This document shows positions 17,901-27,379 of a stretch of DNA of 64,000 bases, one piece after another. Source of the stretch: RI-153 sp041391225 (GTDB taxonomy: Bacteria > Chloroflexota > Anaerolineae > Caldilineales > Caldilineaceae); the NCBI GenBank assembly GCA_041391225.1, contig JAWKOL010000030.1, forward strand, positions 1 to 64,000, written 5' to 3'. How positions within the stretch are numbered: the stretch's first letter is position 1; every line of letters starts with the position of its first letter. The notes beneath the pieces are model-generated. The model had not been told where the DNA came from. It was given only the letters and a program-made list of their open reading frames with translations, and did no database searches. The translations under genes were made by a program, and so were the position numbers.

Positions 17901-18791
17901 CCAGATACGCTCGAAGGGTTGGCTGATGTAGAGTAGACGCTGGCTTCTGGGATCGGTGATATAGAAGACCGCTTCGATGTTTTCGGCCAATTGACGGAAT
18001 CGATCTTCGCTTTCGTGGAGTGCGGCCTCTACTGCACGATGCACGGTGAGATCGATGCCGGCGTTGATGATGTGGGTTAGCCTGCCGCTTTCATCAAAGA
18101 CGCGTGTGGGGTTCCAAAGGATGTGCCGGGGTTCGCCGTCGGCTGCGATCCACTTGGCCTCGGTGCTGCTGATTGGGCGGCCATTCACAAAACCGGCGAA
18201 GGCTTGCTGCGTGCGCTCGATCTGATCCGTCGGCACCAGCCAATTCCACACGTAGTCGCCGATGAGATCGGCAGCAGCGTAGCCGAACGTGTCTTCACAC
18301 GCCTGGTTGAAGCGGATGATCCTGCCATCGCGATCGAAGACAATGATCAGCGCTCCTACTGTGTTGAGGATGGCGTCGCTGAAGTTGCGTTCGGCTCGCA
18401 GCGCCTGTTCGGTCTTCTTCTGTGCAGAGAGGTCGACGTATATCTCTTTTGTGCCAAAAGGCTCGCCCCATTCGTCGTAGAGTGGTAGCGCCTTGAGAAT
18501 TGTGGGTACGACTTCGCCGTCTGCGGCGAGTAGTTCTCTTTCTTCCCGCACGAACACATTGTCCAGGGCGCGCCGATAACCACCCGCTGTGAATTTGGCC
18601 GCAGAATCTGGCGAATAGAAACGCCGCAGTTCCTGGCCGATTACTTCTTCGCGCCGATAGCCCAGCCTGGTGAGGAATTGCTGGTTCACTTCGCTGATGA
18701 TGGGATTGTCTGTCTGCGATGTAATGACATACATGATCGGCGCATCGTCGAAGAGTTGACGATAGTAGTCGCCGCCGAATTCTGTCTGCAA
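14967..18791 (-). CDS. Hybrid sensor histidine kinase (4 PAS, 2 GAF, HisKA, HATPase, REC)
   Basis: A 1274-residue cytoplasmic hybrid kinase without clear membrane segments. Domain order is PAS (about 8-125), PAS (136-255), PAS (258-380), GAF (387-560), PAS (566-690), GAF (697-862), coiled coil, HisKA with SHELRTP (H905), HATPase with N-box N1023, DTGIGIA and GTGLGLSL, and a receiver with DD at 1159-1160, phospho-acceptor D1203 and K1255. I chose the TTG at 18791 because AAGGAG lies 6 bases before it. The open frame extends 43 codons further but that part is repeat DNA. It pairs with the upstream receiver-kinase gene on the same strand. Confidence 0.9.
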   Translation of the reverse strand: MQTEFGGDYYRQLFDDAPIMYVITSQTDNPIISEVNQQFLTRLGYRREEVIGQELRRFYSPDSAAKFTAGGYRRALDNVFVREERELLAADGEVVPTILKALPLYDEWGEPFGTKEIYVDLSAQKKTEQALRAERNFSDAILNTVGALIIVFDRDGRIIRFNQACEDTFGYAAADLIGDYVWNWLVPTDQIERTQQAFAGFVNGRPISSTEAKWIAADGEPRHILWNPTRVFDESGRLTHIINAGIDLTVHRAVEAALHESEDRFRQLAENIEAVFYITDPRSQRLLYISQPFERIWQRSRESLYEDLFVYVRAVHADDQARVMRAFEMQNEGKETSEVYRVVQPGGDIRWVHDRSFPVRDDNGDVHRIVGIAEDVTEQKLAEVALQRRLAMESLVGEQSKQFVNARSEELNDVIDACLGRIGAFVDVDRCYIFQMDDDKARMSNTYEWCAQGIWSEINSLQDVPIDVYAWGMEKLNDGMVLSIPSVSSMPPEAEAEREILTQQRIKSLLVVPLFYRDELTGFLGFNAIRVEKQWEEQDIILLKLMGEVIINALQRRDADERARKNQLRLSLALEGSADGLFDYDVDADDMYASPRLCQLLGYQNHEDEVPRTPQEVYALVHPQDAEGSFRTIKHVLEHGGAFNVDMRMRLRQGNYRWFNCRGGMRIEPSTGRSHLAGFLTDISEQRQTQDQTRYTAQRLAVLNEISRQMGSAASQEDIAEVALAQLQHLVPFHSGSIVGRDIETGQMTMLSLTPGSQCITSLPTQSAADFIDQALEDFTDHRVWYAPDLEQSDQALPLVEAVRSMDARSCCLAPLQMQDQMIGALCLRSRNTNAFSQEHLDVIAEVADLLAMGIQQRRLDSELHAHAERLEQRVQERTGALSRANAELARANRLKDDFLANMSHELRTPLNAILGKVELMQQGIHGPLTEKQTRSLNVVHDSGLHLLSLINDILDLSKIEAGKLELDENTCNVANLCNASLLFVKETAQKKQIALSLEVAPRLVLNCDERRLKQILVNLLSNAVKFTPNQGKVGLRVEVEPDQRAIHFSVWDTGIGIATDQIEQLFQPFVQLDSSYTRQHSGTGLGLSLVRRLSELHGGSVSVDSEVGVGSCFKVSLPWEDDGSSQAEHRSLETVSTLGETQAAAPESPKSSSILIVDDNEINLALLNEYLSHSGYRLTLARSGQECIERFEEDHYDLILMDVQMPGMDGLEATLRIRQTARGAHVPIIALTALAMPGDYQRCIDAGMNDYVTKPLPLRKLKKMIADYLGLGD

Positions 18792-18854
18792 TGCTTGCTC
18801 CTTATCAACACGACACTCGTACAAGGTGGCTGAAAAGAGTCCATGAAGTGCTGT

Positions 18855-18916
18855 GGAGTGAGTACGCCCTCGTGCGGCTGTTACCCGGTCGACCCACACG
18901 AGGGCGTGCTCACTCC
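18855..18916. repeat. Palindrome GGAGTGAGYACGCCCTCGTG with 20-bp arms
   Basis: 18855-18874 and 18897-18916 pair with one mismatch around a 22-base loop. It lies between the two kinase genes and is read through by the upstream extension of the hybrid kinase frame. A 15-base half copy (GGAGTGAGCACGCCC) occurs at 23686-23700. Confidence 0.85.
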
Positions 18917-18958
18917 GCATTTCAACTGAATACAGCGACTCCTTTGCGTCGCTCTGCC

Positions 18959-20434
18959 CTATGTGACCGGCAGTGTCATCTCGAATACGGCGCCCTGATT
19001 GTCAACTCGGTTGTACAGTCGACACGTGCCGCCGGAGCGCCAGAGCAATGAGTAGACCAACGGCAGCCCCAGGCCCATACCAGGCCGGTTGCCGGTGAAG
19101 TACCGTTCGTGCTGAAAAAAGGGCATCCAGATCTCTCGGCTCTGTACCTCAACCGGCACGCCCACACCGTCATCGATCAGCTTGACCTGTATTCTCTGTT
19201 CCGGCGCGCATGAGATCTCCAAAACCAGCTTTGGGTGCTTCTCTGGGTGATGTTTACAGGCATTTTCGATGACCTCGTAACCAATCGTTTCGACGGCTTC
19301 CGAAGACATGTTCAGCGTACACTGATCCCAGTCTCTTTCGGAAGCCAAAATCACGTTGATCCCACCTGTCTGCTTCTCCCGCGCGATCCTCTTGAAGATT
19401 GATGCCAATTCTGGGATGGAGCAGGGGCCGTCTGATTGTAGCTTCTTACCCAGATCGGCAACCCGGATCACTTCTGAAATGCGTTCGCTCAATTCCTTGG
19501 CATGAACGTAGGCCGCATCTGCCATTTCTGCAATCTCTTCCGGCTCCATGTCCGCAACACTGGATGCCAACATGCTCGTACCCAGCATGACAATACCGGC
19601 GGGCGTGCGCAGCTTGTGTGCCACCATGCGCTGAAAGGAATAAGTTTCCTGTTGCAGTGTCACGTCCTTTGTGGCGTCTTCGATGCTCACCAGCCAGACT
19701 TCTTCGTGGCCGTCCGGCACCCTGCTCACTGTCTGCACCGACAGCCACAGCCCCGTCTGTAGCGAAGACTCAGGGCGAATCAAGAAGCGGTTGGTATCGC
19801 CTGGCGGCGGCTCCGGCCAGTTTCGCCAGTTTTCCTCCGGTTCGTGCTGATAGCCCACATCTGTCACTTCGCGGAAACACCGACCAATCATCGCCTCGGG
19901 ATCTTGATCTGTGACGCCGAGATACGTCAGCGCCGGCGGATTTGCATACCGTATCACTCCGGCATCGTCCACCAACAGATAGCCTGTGCTAACGCGGTTG
20001 ATCAGTAGCTCGAACTTGCTCCGCTCCATCTGCAACAACCGATAGCGATTCAATCGGGCGATGGTGCGTACACGCGTGCGGAGTTCGGAGATATCAAAAG
20101 GTTTCGTCAGGAATTCGTCCGCCCCCGATTCGATGCCGTTAAGGCGTGCGCTGCGGTCATCGAGCGCGGTTAGCATGATGATCGGAATACCCGACGTGGT
20201 CGGCTCTGCGCGTAGACGTCGACAAACCTCGAATCCATCGATGCCTGGCATCATTACATCCAGCAGGACCAGATCTGGCGTGTGTTGCAGGGCCATCTCA
20301 ACTGCTTCCAACCCGTTCATGGCTTGCACAGTGGTATAGCCGTCGAAGGTCAGCAGATCGTTGAGTGTCTCCTGCGCAATTGGATCGTCATCTGCAATCA
20401 GAATCGTGCTGTGCTGTTCCATGGCTTCTCTCAT
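18959..20434 (-). CDS. Response regulator-PAS-histidine kinase fusion
   Basis: A 491-residue protein with an N-terminal receiver (ADDD at 14-17, D59 in LLDVMMPG, K111 in LTKPF), a PAS domain (about 140-262), a HisKA-like segment and a C-terminal HATPase (N391, DDGVGVP, GMGLGLPL). The phospho-acceptor box reads VAHKLRTP (H273) instead of SHELRTP, so the acidic residue after His is replaced by Lys. The start may be M1 or M5 (MEQHSTILIADDD); neither has a strong ribosome-binding site. It is upstream of the hybrid kinase on the same strand, which suggests a phosphorelay between the two. Confidence 0.88.
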   Translation of the reverse strand: MREAMEQHSTILIADDDPIAQETLNDLLTFDGYTTVQAMNGLEAVEMALQHTPDLVLLDVMMPGIDGFEVCRRLRAEPTTSGIPIIMLTALDDRSARLNGIESGADEFLTKPFDISELRTRVRTIARLNRYRLLQMERSKFELLINRVSTGYLLVDDAGVIRYANPPALTYLGVTDQDPEAMIGRCFREVTDVGYQHEPEENWRNWPEPPPGDTNRFLIRPESSLQTGLWLSVQTVSRVPDGHEEVWLVSIEDATKDVTLQQETYSFQRMVAHKLRTPAGIVMLGTSMLASSVADMEPEEIAEMADAAYVHAKELSERISEVIRVADLGKKLQSDGPCSIPELASIFKRIAREKQTGGINVILASERDWDQCTLNMSSEAVETIGYEVIENACKHHPEKHPKLVLEISCAPEQRIQVKLIDDGVGVPVEVQSREIWMPFFQHERYFTGNRPGMGLGLPLVYSLLWRSGGTCRLYNRVDNQGAVFEMTLPVT

Positions 20435-20748
20435 GAATCCTAGGCATGTAGTGAGTATAGATCTGTCGGACTCATTATAGCCCCACGTACTCTATAGAGA
20501 TCTCTACAGAATGCTGCGCATTTGATCTATGGCGTGTTGCGTTCTGTCAGGATATGAACAATGTACTGACAGTGGATCGGGTAAGTACGGGCGTATTTTG
20601 AAAGGTTGCGTAAGCAATATCTTATTGATTGTACGTATAAGGTAGTGGTAATATGGAGTTGATAGTATCGGGCTGCGCCATTAAGAAAAATTACGCCATG
20701 AGTAAGGTGTCCGACAAAATGAATAGAGGTGTTACTTAAGGAGGTTAC
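20435..20748. promoter_or_regulatory. Divergent AT-rich promoter region
   Basis: A 314-base gap between the divergent kinase and PQQ-propeller genes, clearly AT-richer than its surroundings and free of heptamer repeats. On the minus strand a perfect TATAAT (complement of 20474-20479) precedes the kinase gene, and a 12-base palindrome TAGAGATCTCTA (20495-20506) lies at its -35 side. On the plus strand TTGATT (20625-20630) and TATAT-like TAATAT (20649-20654) are 18 bases apart. A 78-codon minus-strand frame here has no support. Confidence 0.45.
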
Positions 20749-23566
20749 GTGCTTATTGCCCATCGCCTAACGTGGGTCGCCCTCACACTACTGCTCCTCA
20801 TCGTTGCCTGGCTACCCGTATTTGATCCTTTTGCTGCTGTTTTCTCATATGCAGCAACTACTCGCGCCGCAGCATTCAGCCCTGGCGCTACGATCCCAAC
20901 ATCTACTGATTGGCCGCAACTGGGCTACAACGCTCAGCGCGTCAACGCATCGCCATCTCAAGTGGATCCGCCGTACTGCTATGTGTGGAAGTGGTACGAG
21001 GCGCCGTTTTCGTCGCGTACACAGCCTGTGGTGGCCAATGGTCGGCTCTTCATCGGCTCGGCCGACGGCGTCTTTTACGCGCGCGATGCCGGCACCGGCG
21101 CGCCGCTTTGGCATTTCGCTGTTAATAGCCCCATTCGGCACAGCGCGGCCATTTGGCAGGATGTGGTGATCTTCTCAGATCACCAGGGGCATACCTATGG
21201 GCTGCACGTAGGATCTGGGGAGATGCGGTGGCAACAGCCCACCGGTTCCTCGTCTACGGCGCCGCTTGTAGATACTGCGCGCGGATGGGTGTACGTCGCC
21301 GCCAGCGACGGGCGCGTCACCGCCCTGAAGGCTGCTGACGGCGAAGTCGTCTGGCAGATCGACGTCGGCGCCCCTGTCCTGACCTCGCCATCGCTCAGCG
21401 AAGACGGCGCCACCGTCTTCCTCGGCACAGAGGACATCGAAGCCGTTGCCGTGCGGGCCACCGATGGCGCGCCGGTATGGCGCACACCTCTGCAAGGGCA
21501 AAGTCTGGCCGAACGCTACCCGGTTGTCCTCGGCAATGGCGTCTACTATCGTTCGCAGCCGGTTGACTTCTTCCATACACTTCTGAGCCAAGGCGACGCG
21601 GTGATGGATGCGGCCGGTCCGCTGTTGCCGGATTGGGACGCGGATTGGGCGCTGGTACGTGATCAGATCACCACGTACCTCACCGAGCAGCCCACCAAAC
21701 AGACATTCTTCGCCCTTGATGGGAGCACCGGCGCCTTGGCGGCGTTGCGCCCGTCCTCTACACGTTCGGCCTCAACGACAACCCGGCGCCGCCGGTGGTC
21801 CACGAAGACAGCCTCTACCTGGTCTATCGCGCCCGTCATGGGATTCAGACGGACGGTGGCTCGGTACACGTATCGTCGAAATACGATGCCGAATTGGGGC
21901 GCATGGATCCCCAGACTTTGGACATCACCGGCCTGGGTGGGCCGGATTTTCCAGATTACAACACCGAATTTCGCATGGCCTCCGATCAGAGCGCGATCCT
22001 TACCCTGAGCGGGGATCGGCTGCTCGTGGATGGCTGGGAACGGCTTGGCGGGATCGACCTATCCACCAACGAACTGTTCTACGTCGGCAATGTATCCAAC
22101 AACTGGCCGGAATGTGGGCCGTTTATCGAAGGTGAACCGAACACGGTTCAATGTGGGCCAGCAGCCGCCAATCCTACTTCCCTATGAGTGGACGGGCAGA
22201 GGATCAGGCCTACCCATTCCCCGAGCCACGCATTGCCGAGGGTGGCGCCCGCGGCCGTGTGGTGATCGCCCAGGACATGCTCTATTGGCGTGTGATCCAG
22301 GGCGGCCTGGCCGGCATCGCCTCACAGGACGGCGATACCTGCCCAGCGCCCTTTGTCTACACCGACACACCTGGCATCGAGCCGACGCCGACGCCCACAC
22401 CTGCCCCGTCCAACGGCGACCGCCCACTGGCCGACTACATCAACGAAGATCTCACCGTGCCTGTTGTCTTCCCCGCGCGGATCTTGTGGCGCGCCTCAAC
22501 CAAGAGATTCGCGCTATTGTCGAAAAAGACGGCTATCTCTTGCCGTTCTACCTGCAACGCGGCTTCTCCGACTCGGCATTGTGGCCGTACGACAGCCAAC
22601 CCACCTGGTGTTCCAACAGCCGCCTACAACGGCTATGGCAACACCTACTGGCACGATCCAGGCGAGCTTCTCTACACCTTGGCCCTTGCCTACCCCTATC
22701 TCGACGCAGATCTAAAACAGCAGACCCGCGACTACGTGGCCGAAGCCCTGGATCGGTATCCACCTCTGGAGAATCTGCCCTGGAGCGATCCAAACCCAGA
22801 TTGGCTGCACAGCGGCACGCAGCGCGAACCTTACGCCGTTCCTTTCCGCGCTCAGATCAACGTCTGGCCGCCGCCCGCTGTGTCTATGTCGGCGTTCTAT
22901 GCCGTCTGGCTCTGGTCACGAAATACCGGTGATTGGTCGTACGCGCAGGAGACCTGGCCCCAGGCCAAGGGCATCTTCGCCTCGCGGGCACAAAACGCCA
23001 CCGACTACTACGCCGATCTGGCCGGCATCATCGGCTATATCCGCATTGCCCAGCACTTCGACGACACCCAGGCCGAGGCCAACGCCATGCGTGCCGCCTT
23101 GCAGGTGATGGAAGACGGCCGACAGTTCGAAAAGTATCGCCAATACGCGGCCGAGGCGTACCTCGATCCCCGCGGCTACAAGACGGGGCTGTCCATGCCT
23201 GTCTTCTACGGCCTGACGCCCGAGGTGGGCCGCTATCTGCGCGAACAGACGGATGGCGCAGCCGCGGCGCACATCATCGAAAAAGAAACGGGCCGTACTG
23301 GGTTGCGCTGGTGGTACCTCACCCGCGCCGGCCTACACGGCGAAGTGGGCGAAACTTCGTATCTGGCGCCTACAGCCGGCTGGTCGCATTTCCTGGCACA
23401 TGCCTACATTCAAGGCGACACGCAAGAGCAGCTGCGCACCTGGCTTGATCGCCCCTGGACAATGGGCGACCTCTACTCGATCCAAAAGACCGTGGCCACC
23501 ATCCACGCCACCCCCCAGAATCCTGAACCGATCTACCAGCTACACGCACCACTGGTACCCAACTGA
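20749..23566 (+). CDS. Secreted PQQ-like beta-propeller protein (several frameshifts)
   Basis: An exported protein of about 930 residues when its pieces are joined. The N-terminus has a hydrophobic signal or anchor segment. A PQQ-enzyme-like propeller follows with repeats such as GRLFIGSADGVFYARDAGTG and GWVYVAASDGRVTALKAADG. After a short TPTPTPAP linker comes an alpha-helical, Trp/Tyr-rich C-terminal domain (WSHFLAHAYIQGDTQ) that I do not recognise. Frames change near 21740, 22180, 22490 and 22600, and good sequence continues each time. The GTG start has AAGGAGG 4 bases upstream. Quinoprotein-type propellers are often scaffolds, so catalysis is not implied. Confidence 0.7.
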
Positions 23567-23597
23567 GCCTGCCTTACCTGCATGATCTTAGGCCAAC

Positions 23598-23651
23598 GCA
23601 GTTCACAGAGGTAGGGGCGCAATAGATTGCGCCCCTACCTCTGTGAACTGC
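23598..23651. terminator. Perfect 26-bp inverted repeat with 2-base loop
   Basis: 23598-23623 and 23626-23651 are exact reverse complements (GCAGTTCACAGAGGTAGGGG...), lying just after the propeller gene and before the convergent lipoprotein gene end. It would form a very stable hairpin on either strand. There is no U-tract, so termination is inference and it may equally be a mobile palindrome. Confidence 0.6.
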
Positions 23652-23685
23652 CGAATAGAGAGAGCAGTAGACTTGGGGTAATCGA

Positions 23686-23700
23686 GGAGTGAGCACGCCC
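23686..23700. repeat. Half copy of the 18855 palindrome
   Basis: GGAGTGAGCACGCCC is identical to the consensus arm of the palindrome at 18855-18916, here without a partner arm. Confidence 0.6.
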
Positions 23701-23728
23701 AAGTGCTACTGGATCTCGATTGTGGTCG

Positions 23729-24997
23729 CTACGGCGTTGTAATCGTGAAGGTGACCGTGTATGCCTTGTCGAACGCGCCGAGCAAGCTGACTACGTCGAC
23801 GGCGTAATCGCCGTTGACCGGCAAAATCCCCTGCCACATGGCGCGGTCTCCCATGCCTACATCTTTGATCAACCCGTTCGGGCCACGGACCTCGATGCCC
23901 ACGTTGCTGTCCGCCGAAGCGAGCATCACTGTCATCAACTGTCCGCCGCCTGCGCCCAACAGGTAGCGGATTCGCCCATTCATGCCCACGCTGCCGCTCA
24001 ACGTGGCCGACGTTGCCCCAGGATCAAAAGACACCCGGATCGTCTGTGTCGGCTCGCCGCTGCTCGGTGTGACGATAGAGAACGTGATCGTATACGGCTT
24101 GTCGAATGCGCCCAGCACACTCACAACATCCACGTTGTAATCGCCGTTGGCCGGCAGGACCCCCTGCCACGCCAGTGGATCACCTGCGTTGACTGGTTTC
24201 AACATCCCCGTCGGCCCGCTGATTTCAAGCGCCACATTGCCGTCGGGCGCGTCCACGTTTACCGTCATCACCTGGCCACCGGCCGCGCCGAGCACGTAGC
24301 GGATGCGTTCGTTCATCCCCACGCTGCCGTTGAGCGTCGTTGAAGTCGCCCCAGCGTCGAAGCGCACGCGGATCGTCTCGCTGGGCGAAGTGGCTGGCCC
24401 AGGCGTTACGATGCTGAATGTCACCGTGTATGGCTTGTCGAAAGCGCCCAACGTACTTACCACGTCCACGTAGTAATCCCCGTCGGCGGGCAAGAGCGTC
24501 TGCCAATAGGCCGCGCTGCCCGCGCCCACCGATTTCAGCACGCCGGTGGGGCCGTATACGGCCAGGCCAACGTTTCCGCTCGGCGCATCCACCATCACCT
24601 CCATCGATTGGCCGGCGCGGGCATTGAGGACATACGTGTCGATCTCATTCATCCCCACACTGCCGGTGACAGTGGCAGCCGTGGCGCCTGGCGCAAAGCG
24701 GACCCGTTGTGCCGTAGGCGCGGGGACAGGCGTCGGCGTTGCCGTGGGGATGAGCGTTGGCGGCAACATTGGCGTTGACGTTGGCGTTGACGTTGGCGGC
24801 GGTGGTGTGTCGGTTGTCGTTGGGCTGGGTTCAGCCGCGGCAGGTGACGGCGTTGCCGTGGGCGAGGCATCCACGGCTGCGTCTGGGGTGGCCGTAGCAA
24901 CTGGCGCTGGCGCAATCGTAAACGTGCAGGCGCTCAGCATGGCCACGGCCACGCTGAGGAGTAAAAGAGGCAGAATTCGTTGAAGCATGCGCATCAT
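23729..24997 (-). CDS. Lipoprotein with three tandem beta domains
   Basis: A 422-residue predicted lipoprotein. The signal peptide ends in a lipobox LSAC (C24). It is followed by a Thr/Pro/Ala-rich linker of about 70 residues (TSTPTSTPML and similar), then three tandem copies of about 108 residues. Each copy contains the pattern GSVGMNExxRYVLxAxxGQxMTV, a GNVxLxVxGPTG strand, LPxxGDYxVDVVS and LGAFDKPYTxTFSI. They resemble bacterial pre-peptidase C-terminal-like beta-sandwiches, probably for surface binding or stabilisation. AGGAGG lies 7 bases before the ATG at 24997; the longer open frame is repeat DNA. The linker type is common in Chloroflexota lipoproteins. Confidence 0.82.
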   Translation of the reverse strand: MMRMLQRILPLLLLSVAVAMLSACTFTIAPAPVATATPDAAVDASPTATPSPAAAEPSPTTTDTPPPPTSTPTSTPMLPPTLIPTATPTPVPAPTAQRVRFAPGATAATVTGSVGMNEIDTYVLNARAGQSMEVMVDAPSGNVGLAVYGPTGVLKSVGAGSAAYWQTLLPADGDYYVDVVSTLGAFDKPYTVTFSIVTPGPATSPSETIRVRFDAGATSTTLNGSVGMNERIRYVLGAAGGQVMTVNVDAPDGNVALEISGPTGMLKPVNAGDPLAWQGVLPANGDYNVDVVSVLGAFDKPYTITFSIVTPSSGEPTQTIRVSFDPGATSATLSGSVGMNGRIRYLLGAGGGQLMTVMLASADSNVGIEVRGPNGLIKDVGMGDRAMWQGILPVNGDYAVDVVSLLGAFDKAYTVTFTITTP

Positions 24998-25063
24998 CGT
25001 ACTTCCTCCTTGAAGTGTTTGTGATCTGCGTCGAAGCTTGCTTCTACATTCTAGGATCAAAAA

Positions 25064-25098
25064 CCGAGTTTTTCCACCGTCAAAGTGGAAAAACTCGG
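25064..25098. terminator. Hairpin between clpP and the lipoprotein gene
   Basis: Perfect 14-bp arms CCGAGTTTTTCCAC (25064-25077) and GTGGAAAAACTCGG (25085-25098) with a 7-base loop. The T-run is inside the stem, not after it, so this is a possible clpP terminator or a dispersed palindrome. Confidence 0.55.
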
Positions 25099-25139
25099 CT
25101 TGAATACCCAAGATGCTGTTGTCGTCGCCTGCTGTGCGG

Positions 25140-25798
25140 CTATTCTTCGTTGCCGTTGCTGCTGGGAACCTTCAACTTGCCGTCTTCGAATGTCACCAGA
25201 TCGCTGGCATTGCCGAGGACCTCGTCGATCAGGCCATATTCTTTGGCCTCTTGCGTGTGCATGTAGCGGTCGCGCTCGAAGATCTTCTCGATGTCCTTCC
25301 AATCGCGGCCCGAGTGCTTGCCCAACAGGTAGAAAAGCTGAGTCTGGATGCGTTCCTGTTCGCGGAAGGCGATACGCACGTCTTCGGTGTAGCCCTGGGC
25401 GCCGGCGCTGGCCGGGTGCATGTGGATCGTAGCGTGCGGCAGCGCGTAACGCTTGCCCTTCGCACCGGATGCCAACAACACCGTACCCATACTCGCCGTC
25501 ATGCCCACGGCAAACGTATGCACTGGCGCATCGATCATCTGCATCGTGTCGTAGATCGCCAGCCCGGCATAGGACCAGCCCGCCCGGGCTATGGATGAAC
25601 AACTGAATCGGCTTGGCCGGGTCGGCGGAGTTCAAATACAGCAACTGCGCCACCACCACGTTGGCCACATCATCGTCGATAGGCATACCCAAAAAGATAA
25701 TGCGCTCTTTGAGCAGCATACTGTAGATATCAAAGGCACGCTCACCCCGTCCTGTACTCTCGATGACGGTCGGGATGATGGATTCTAGGGTCGATCAT
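25140..25798 (-). CDS. clpP: ATP-dependent Clp protease proteolytic subunit (two apparent frameshifts)
   Basis: The proteolytic subunit that forms the ClpP tetradecamer and degrades proteins unfolded by ClpX/ClpA/ClpC. Joined, it is about 215 residues. The start MIDP has AGGAG upstream, and after a shift near 25785 comes SIIPTVIESTGRGERAFDIYS. LLKERIIFLGMPIDDDVA and IHSPGG follow. After a second shift near 25575 (an extra G in GGCGGGC) comes SYAGLAIYDTMQ. The catalytic serine lies in TASMG, the histidine in the ATIHMHPA segment (usual motif MIHQP), and KGKRYALP is conserved. Such an essential gene is unlikely to be truly broken, so these are probably sequence errors. Confidence 0.9.
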
Positions 25799-25887
25799 GT
25801 GTAAACTCCTGAATTGAAAGGAACCTTGATGAGAACATAGCTCATTCTACACCAAAACCGTGCCAGAACTGAAGGCTGGGTCGCAAT

Positions 25888-27369
25888 CTATCCAGCCAAT
25901 GGAAACACAACCGCCAACACCCAGCCAAAAAACAGCGCACTCCCCAGCGCATATCCCAGCGGACGGCGCACTCTGGGCATTGGCGAAATCCAAAATCGCA
26001 AACAGGATCGGCAACAGCGGCGCCATCAAACTCAGGATCCCCATCCCCGGCGCCACCGAGATCAGCACGATCATCGCCGTCACCATCACTGCACTCTTGG
26101 CGATCCACCACAGCACACGTAGCGCCACACCGCCATGCTCCTGTACCTGTCCCACCACCCAAAACCAGGGGAAGACGCCCACCACCAGCAGCGGCCACAC
26201 CGCCAACCGCTGCGGAATCATCCACCACGGCAGCCACACGTGCGGCGACATCACACCGAACGCCAGCGAAAGCACCACAAAAAGCGCAGCGGCCGTCGCT
26301 ACATCGCCCAGTGGATGCTTCGTTTTCAGGGAGAATGCGTAGCCGTTGGTCGCTCGCCACACGATGCCTGCCGCGGCCAACCAGATCGCCACCGCACCTG
26401 CCACCAAAATGCCGCCGATCTGCGCGGCAGGCGTCGCCTGCTCAACGAGCCACACCACGCCGATCCCTGCCAACGGCGACACGATCAGCCCAATCACCGC
26501 GAAGTCCGCCCCAGCGAACGTGACTGCGCGGGCGAAGCGCCGCGCGCTCGTCGCTTTGGGGCCAAAGCGGCGCCGTCGCCGCCAGCATCAGCAGCCATGC
26601 CAGCAGATGGAGCGCGCACCAGATCACACGCACATCCGTCACAATGCGCTGCGCCACATGGCCGAAACGACGCGTCGAACCAGGCCAGCGCCAACTGCTG
26701 GCTCAGTGGCCGAAACAGGATCGAAATGTGCTCAGCGTTGGGGATCAACTGAAACGTGCGGCCCAACCCCTGGCTCAGATCGGCGTTGTGCCCGCCCGCA
26801 TCCACCAGCAGGCGCTCGGCATTGGCCACAAACGGCGCCTCCAAACTGCCCGCCTGAAACATCAAATTGCGTGGCAACTGCGGCGTCACCGCGGCGTTAA
26901 CGGGCGATACCGCCACCACCGCGCCGAAGCGATCCGGATCGCGCACACCCGCCGCCATCGCCGCGCCGCTACCACGTGAATGGCCCAGGATGCCCACCCG
27001 CGTCAGGTCCACATTCGGCATGGCCGCCAGCGCCGCGTAGATCGTGTCCACGTCCGCCTGCACGGGGACATCGTCGATGCGATCGGCGTTGTCACCATGA
27101 CCGGCGAAATCCCACAGGATCACCACGTAGCCGGCCTGCGCCAGCGTGTAGCCGTAGCCGAGCATCAAATTCTTCGAGCCTGCAAAGCCATGCCCAACCA
27201 GCACCGCCGGCGCGTTCTCCGTCACCGTCGGGCGCATCACAACCGCGGGAACGCCGTCGAAGTCGGCACGCGCCTGCACAATGCCGCTGCGGACCGAGAG
27301 CAGCCCGATCCACGCCACGGCAATCAGGATCGCGGCTGTCGCTGCCAAAGCGTAGCGAAGACGATTCAT
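25888..27369 (-). CDS. Alpha/beta hydrolase with C-terminal membrane domain (several frameshifts)
   Basis: A membrane-anchored hydrolase of about 490 residues. After an N-terminal hydrophobic anchor it has PAVLVGHGFAGSKN, the nucleophile elbow LGHSRGSG (S131), an acidic loop and NAEHISI with the likely catalytic histidine. The C-terminal third is polytopic: WCALHLLAWLLMLAATAPLW, VVLSLAFGVMS, PLLVVGVFPWFWVVG and finally ALGSALFFGWVLAVVFPLAG, each found by changing frame (near 26650, 26520 and 25985). The start is the ATG at 27369, where the frame is open 14 codons upstream into the end of the aminotransferase. The substrate is unknown. Confidence 0.72.
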
Positions 27370-27379
27370 ACGTCGGACG

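Noticed and set aside
18792..18920. N-terminal extension of the hybrid kinase (43 codons)
   Set aside because: It is encoded by the palindrome at 18855-18916. A TTG with AAGGAG upstream lies right before the PAS domain.
20527..20763. 78-codon minus-strand frame in the AT-rich gap
   Set aside because: No ribosome-binding site, no family resemblance, overlaps the start of the propeller gene and likely promoter sequences.
24546..24983. Gly/Val-rich open frame on the plus strand in the lipoprotein region
   Set aside because: It is the complement of the Thr/Pro-rich linker of the lipoprotein and has no start signal.
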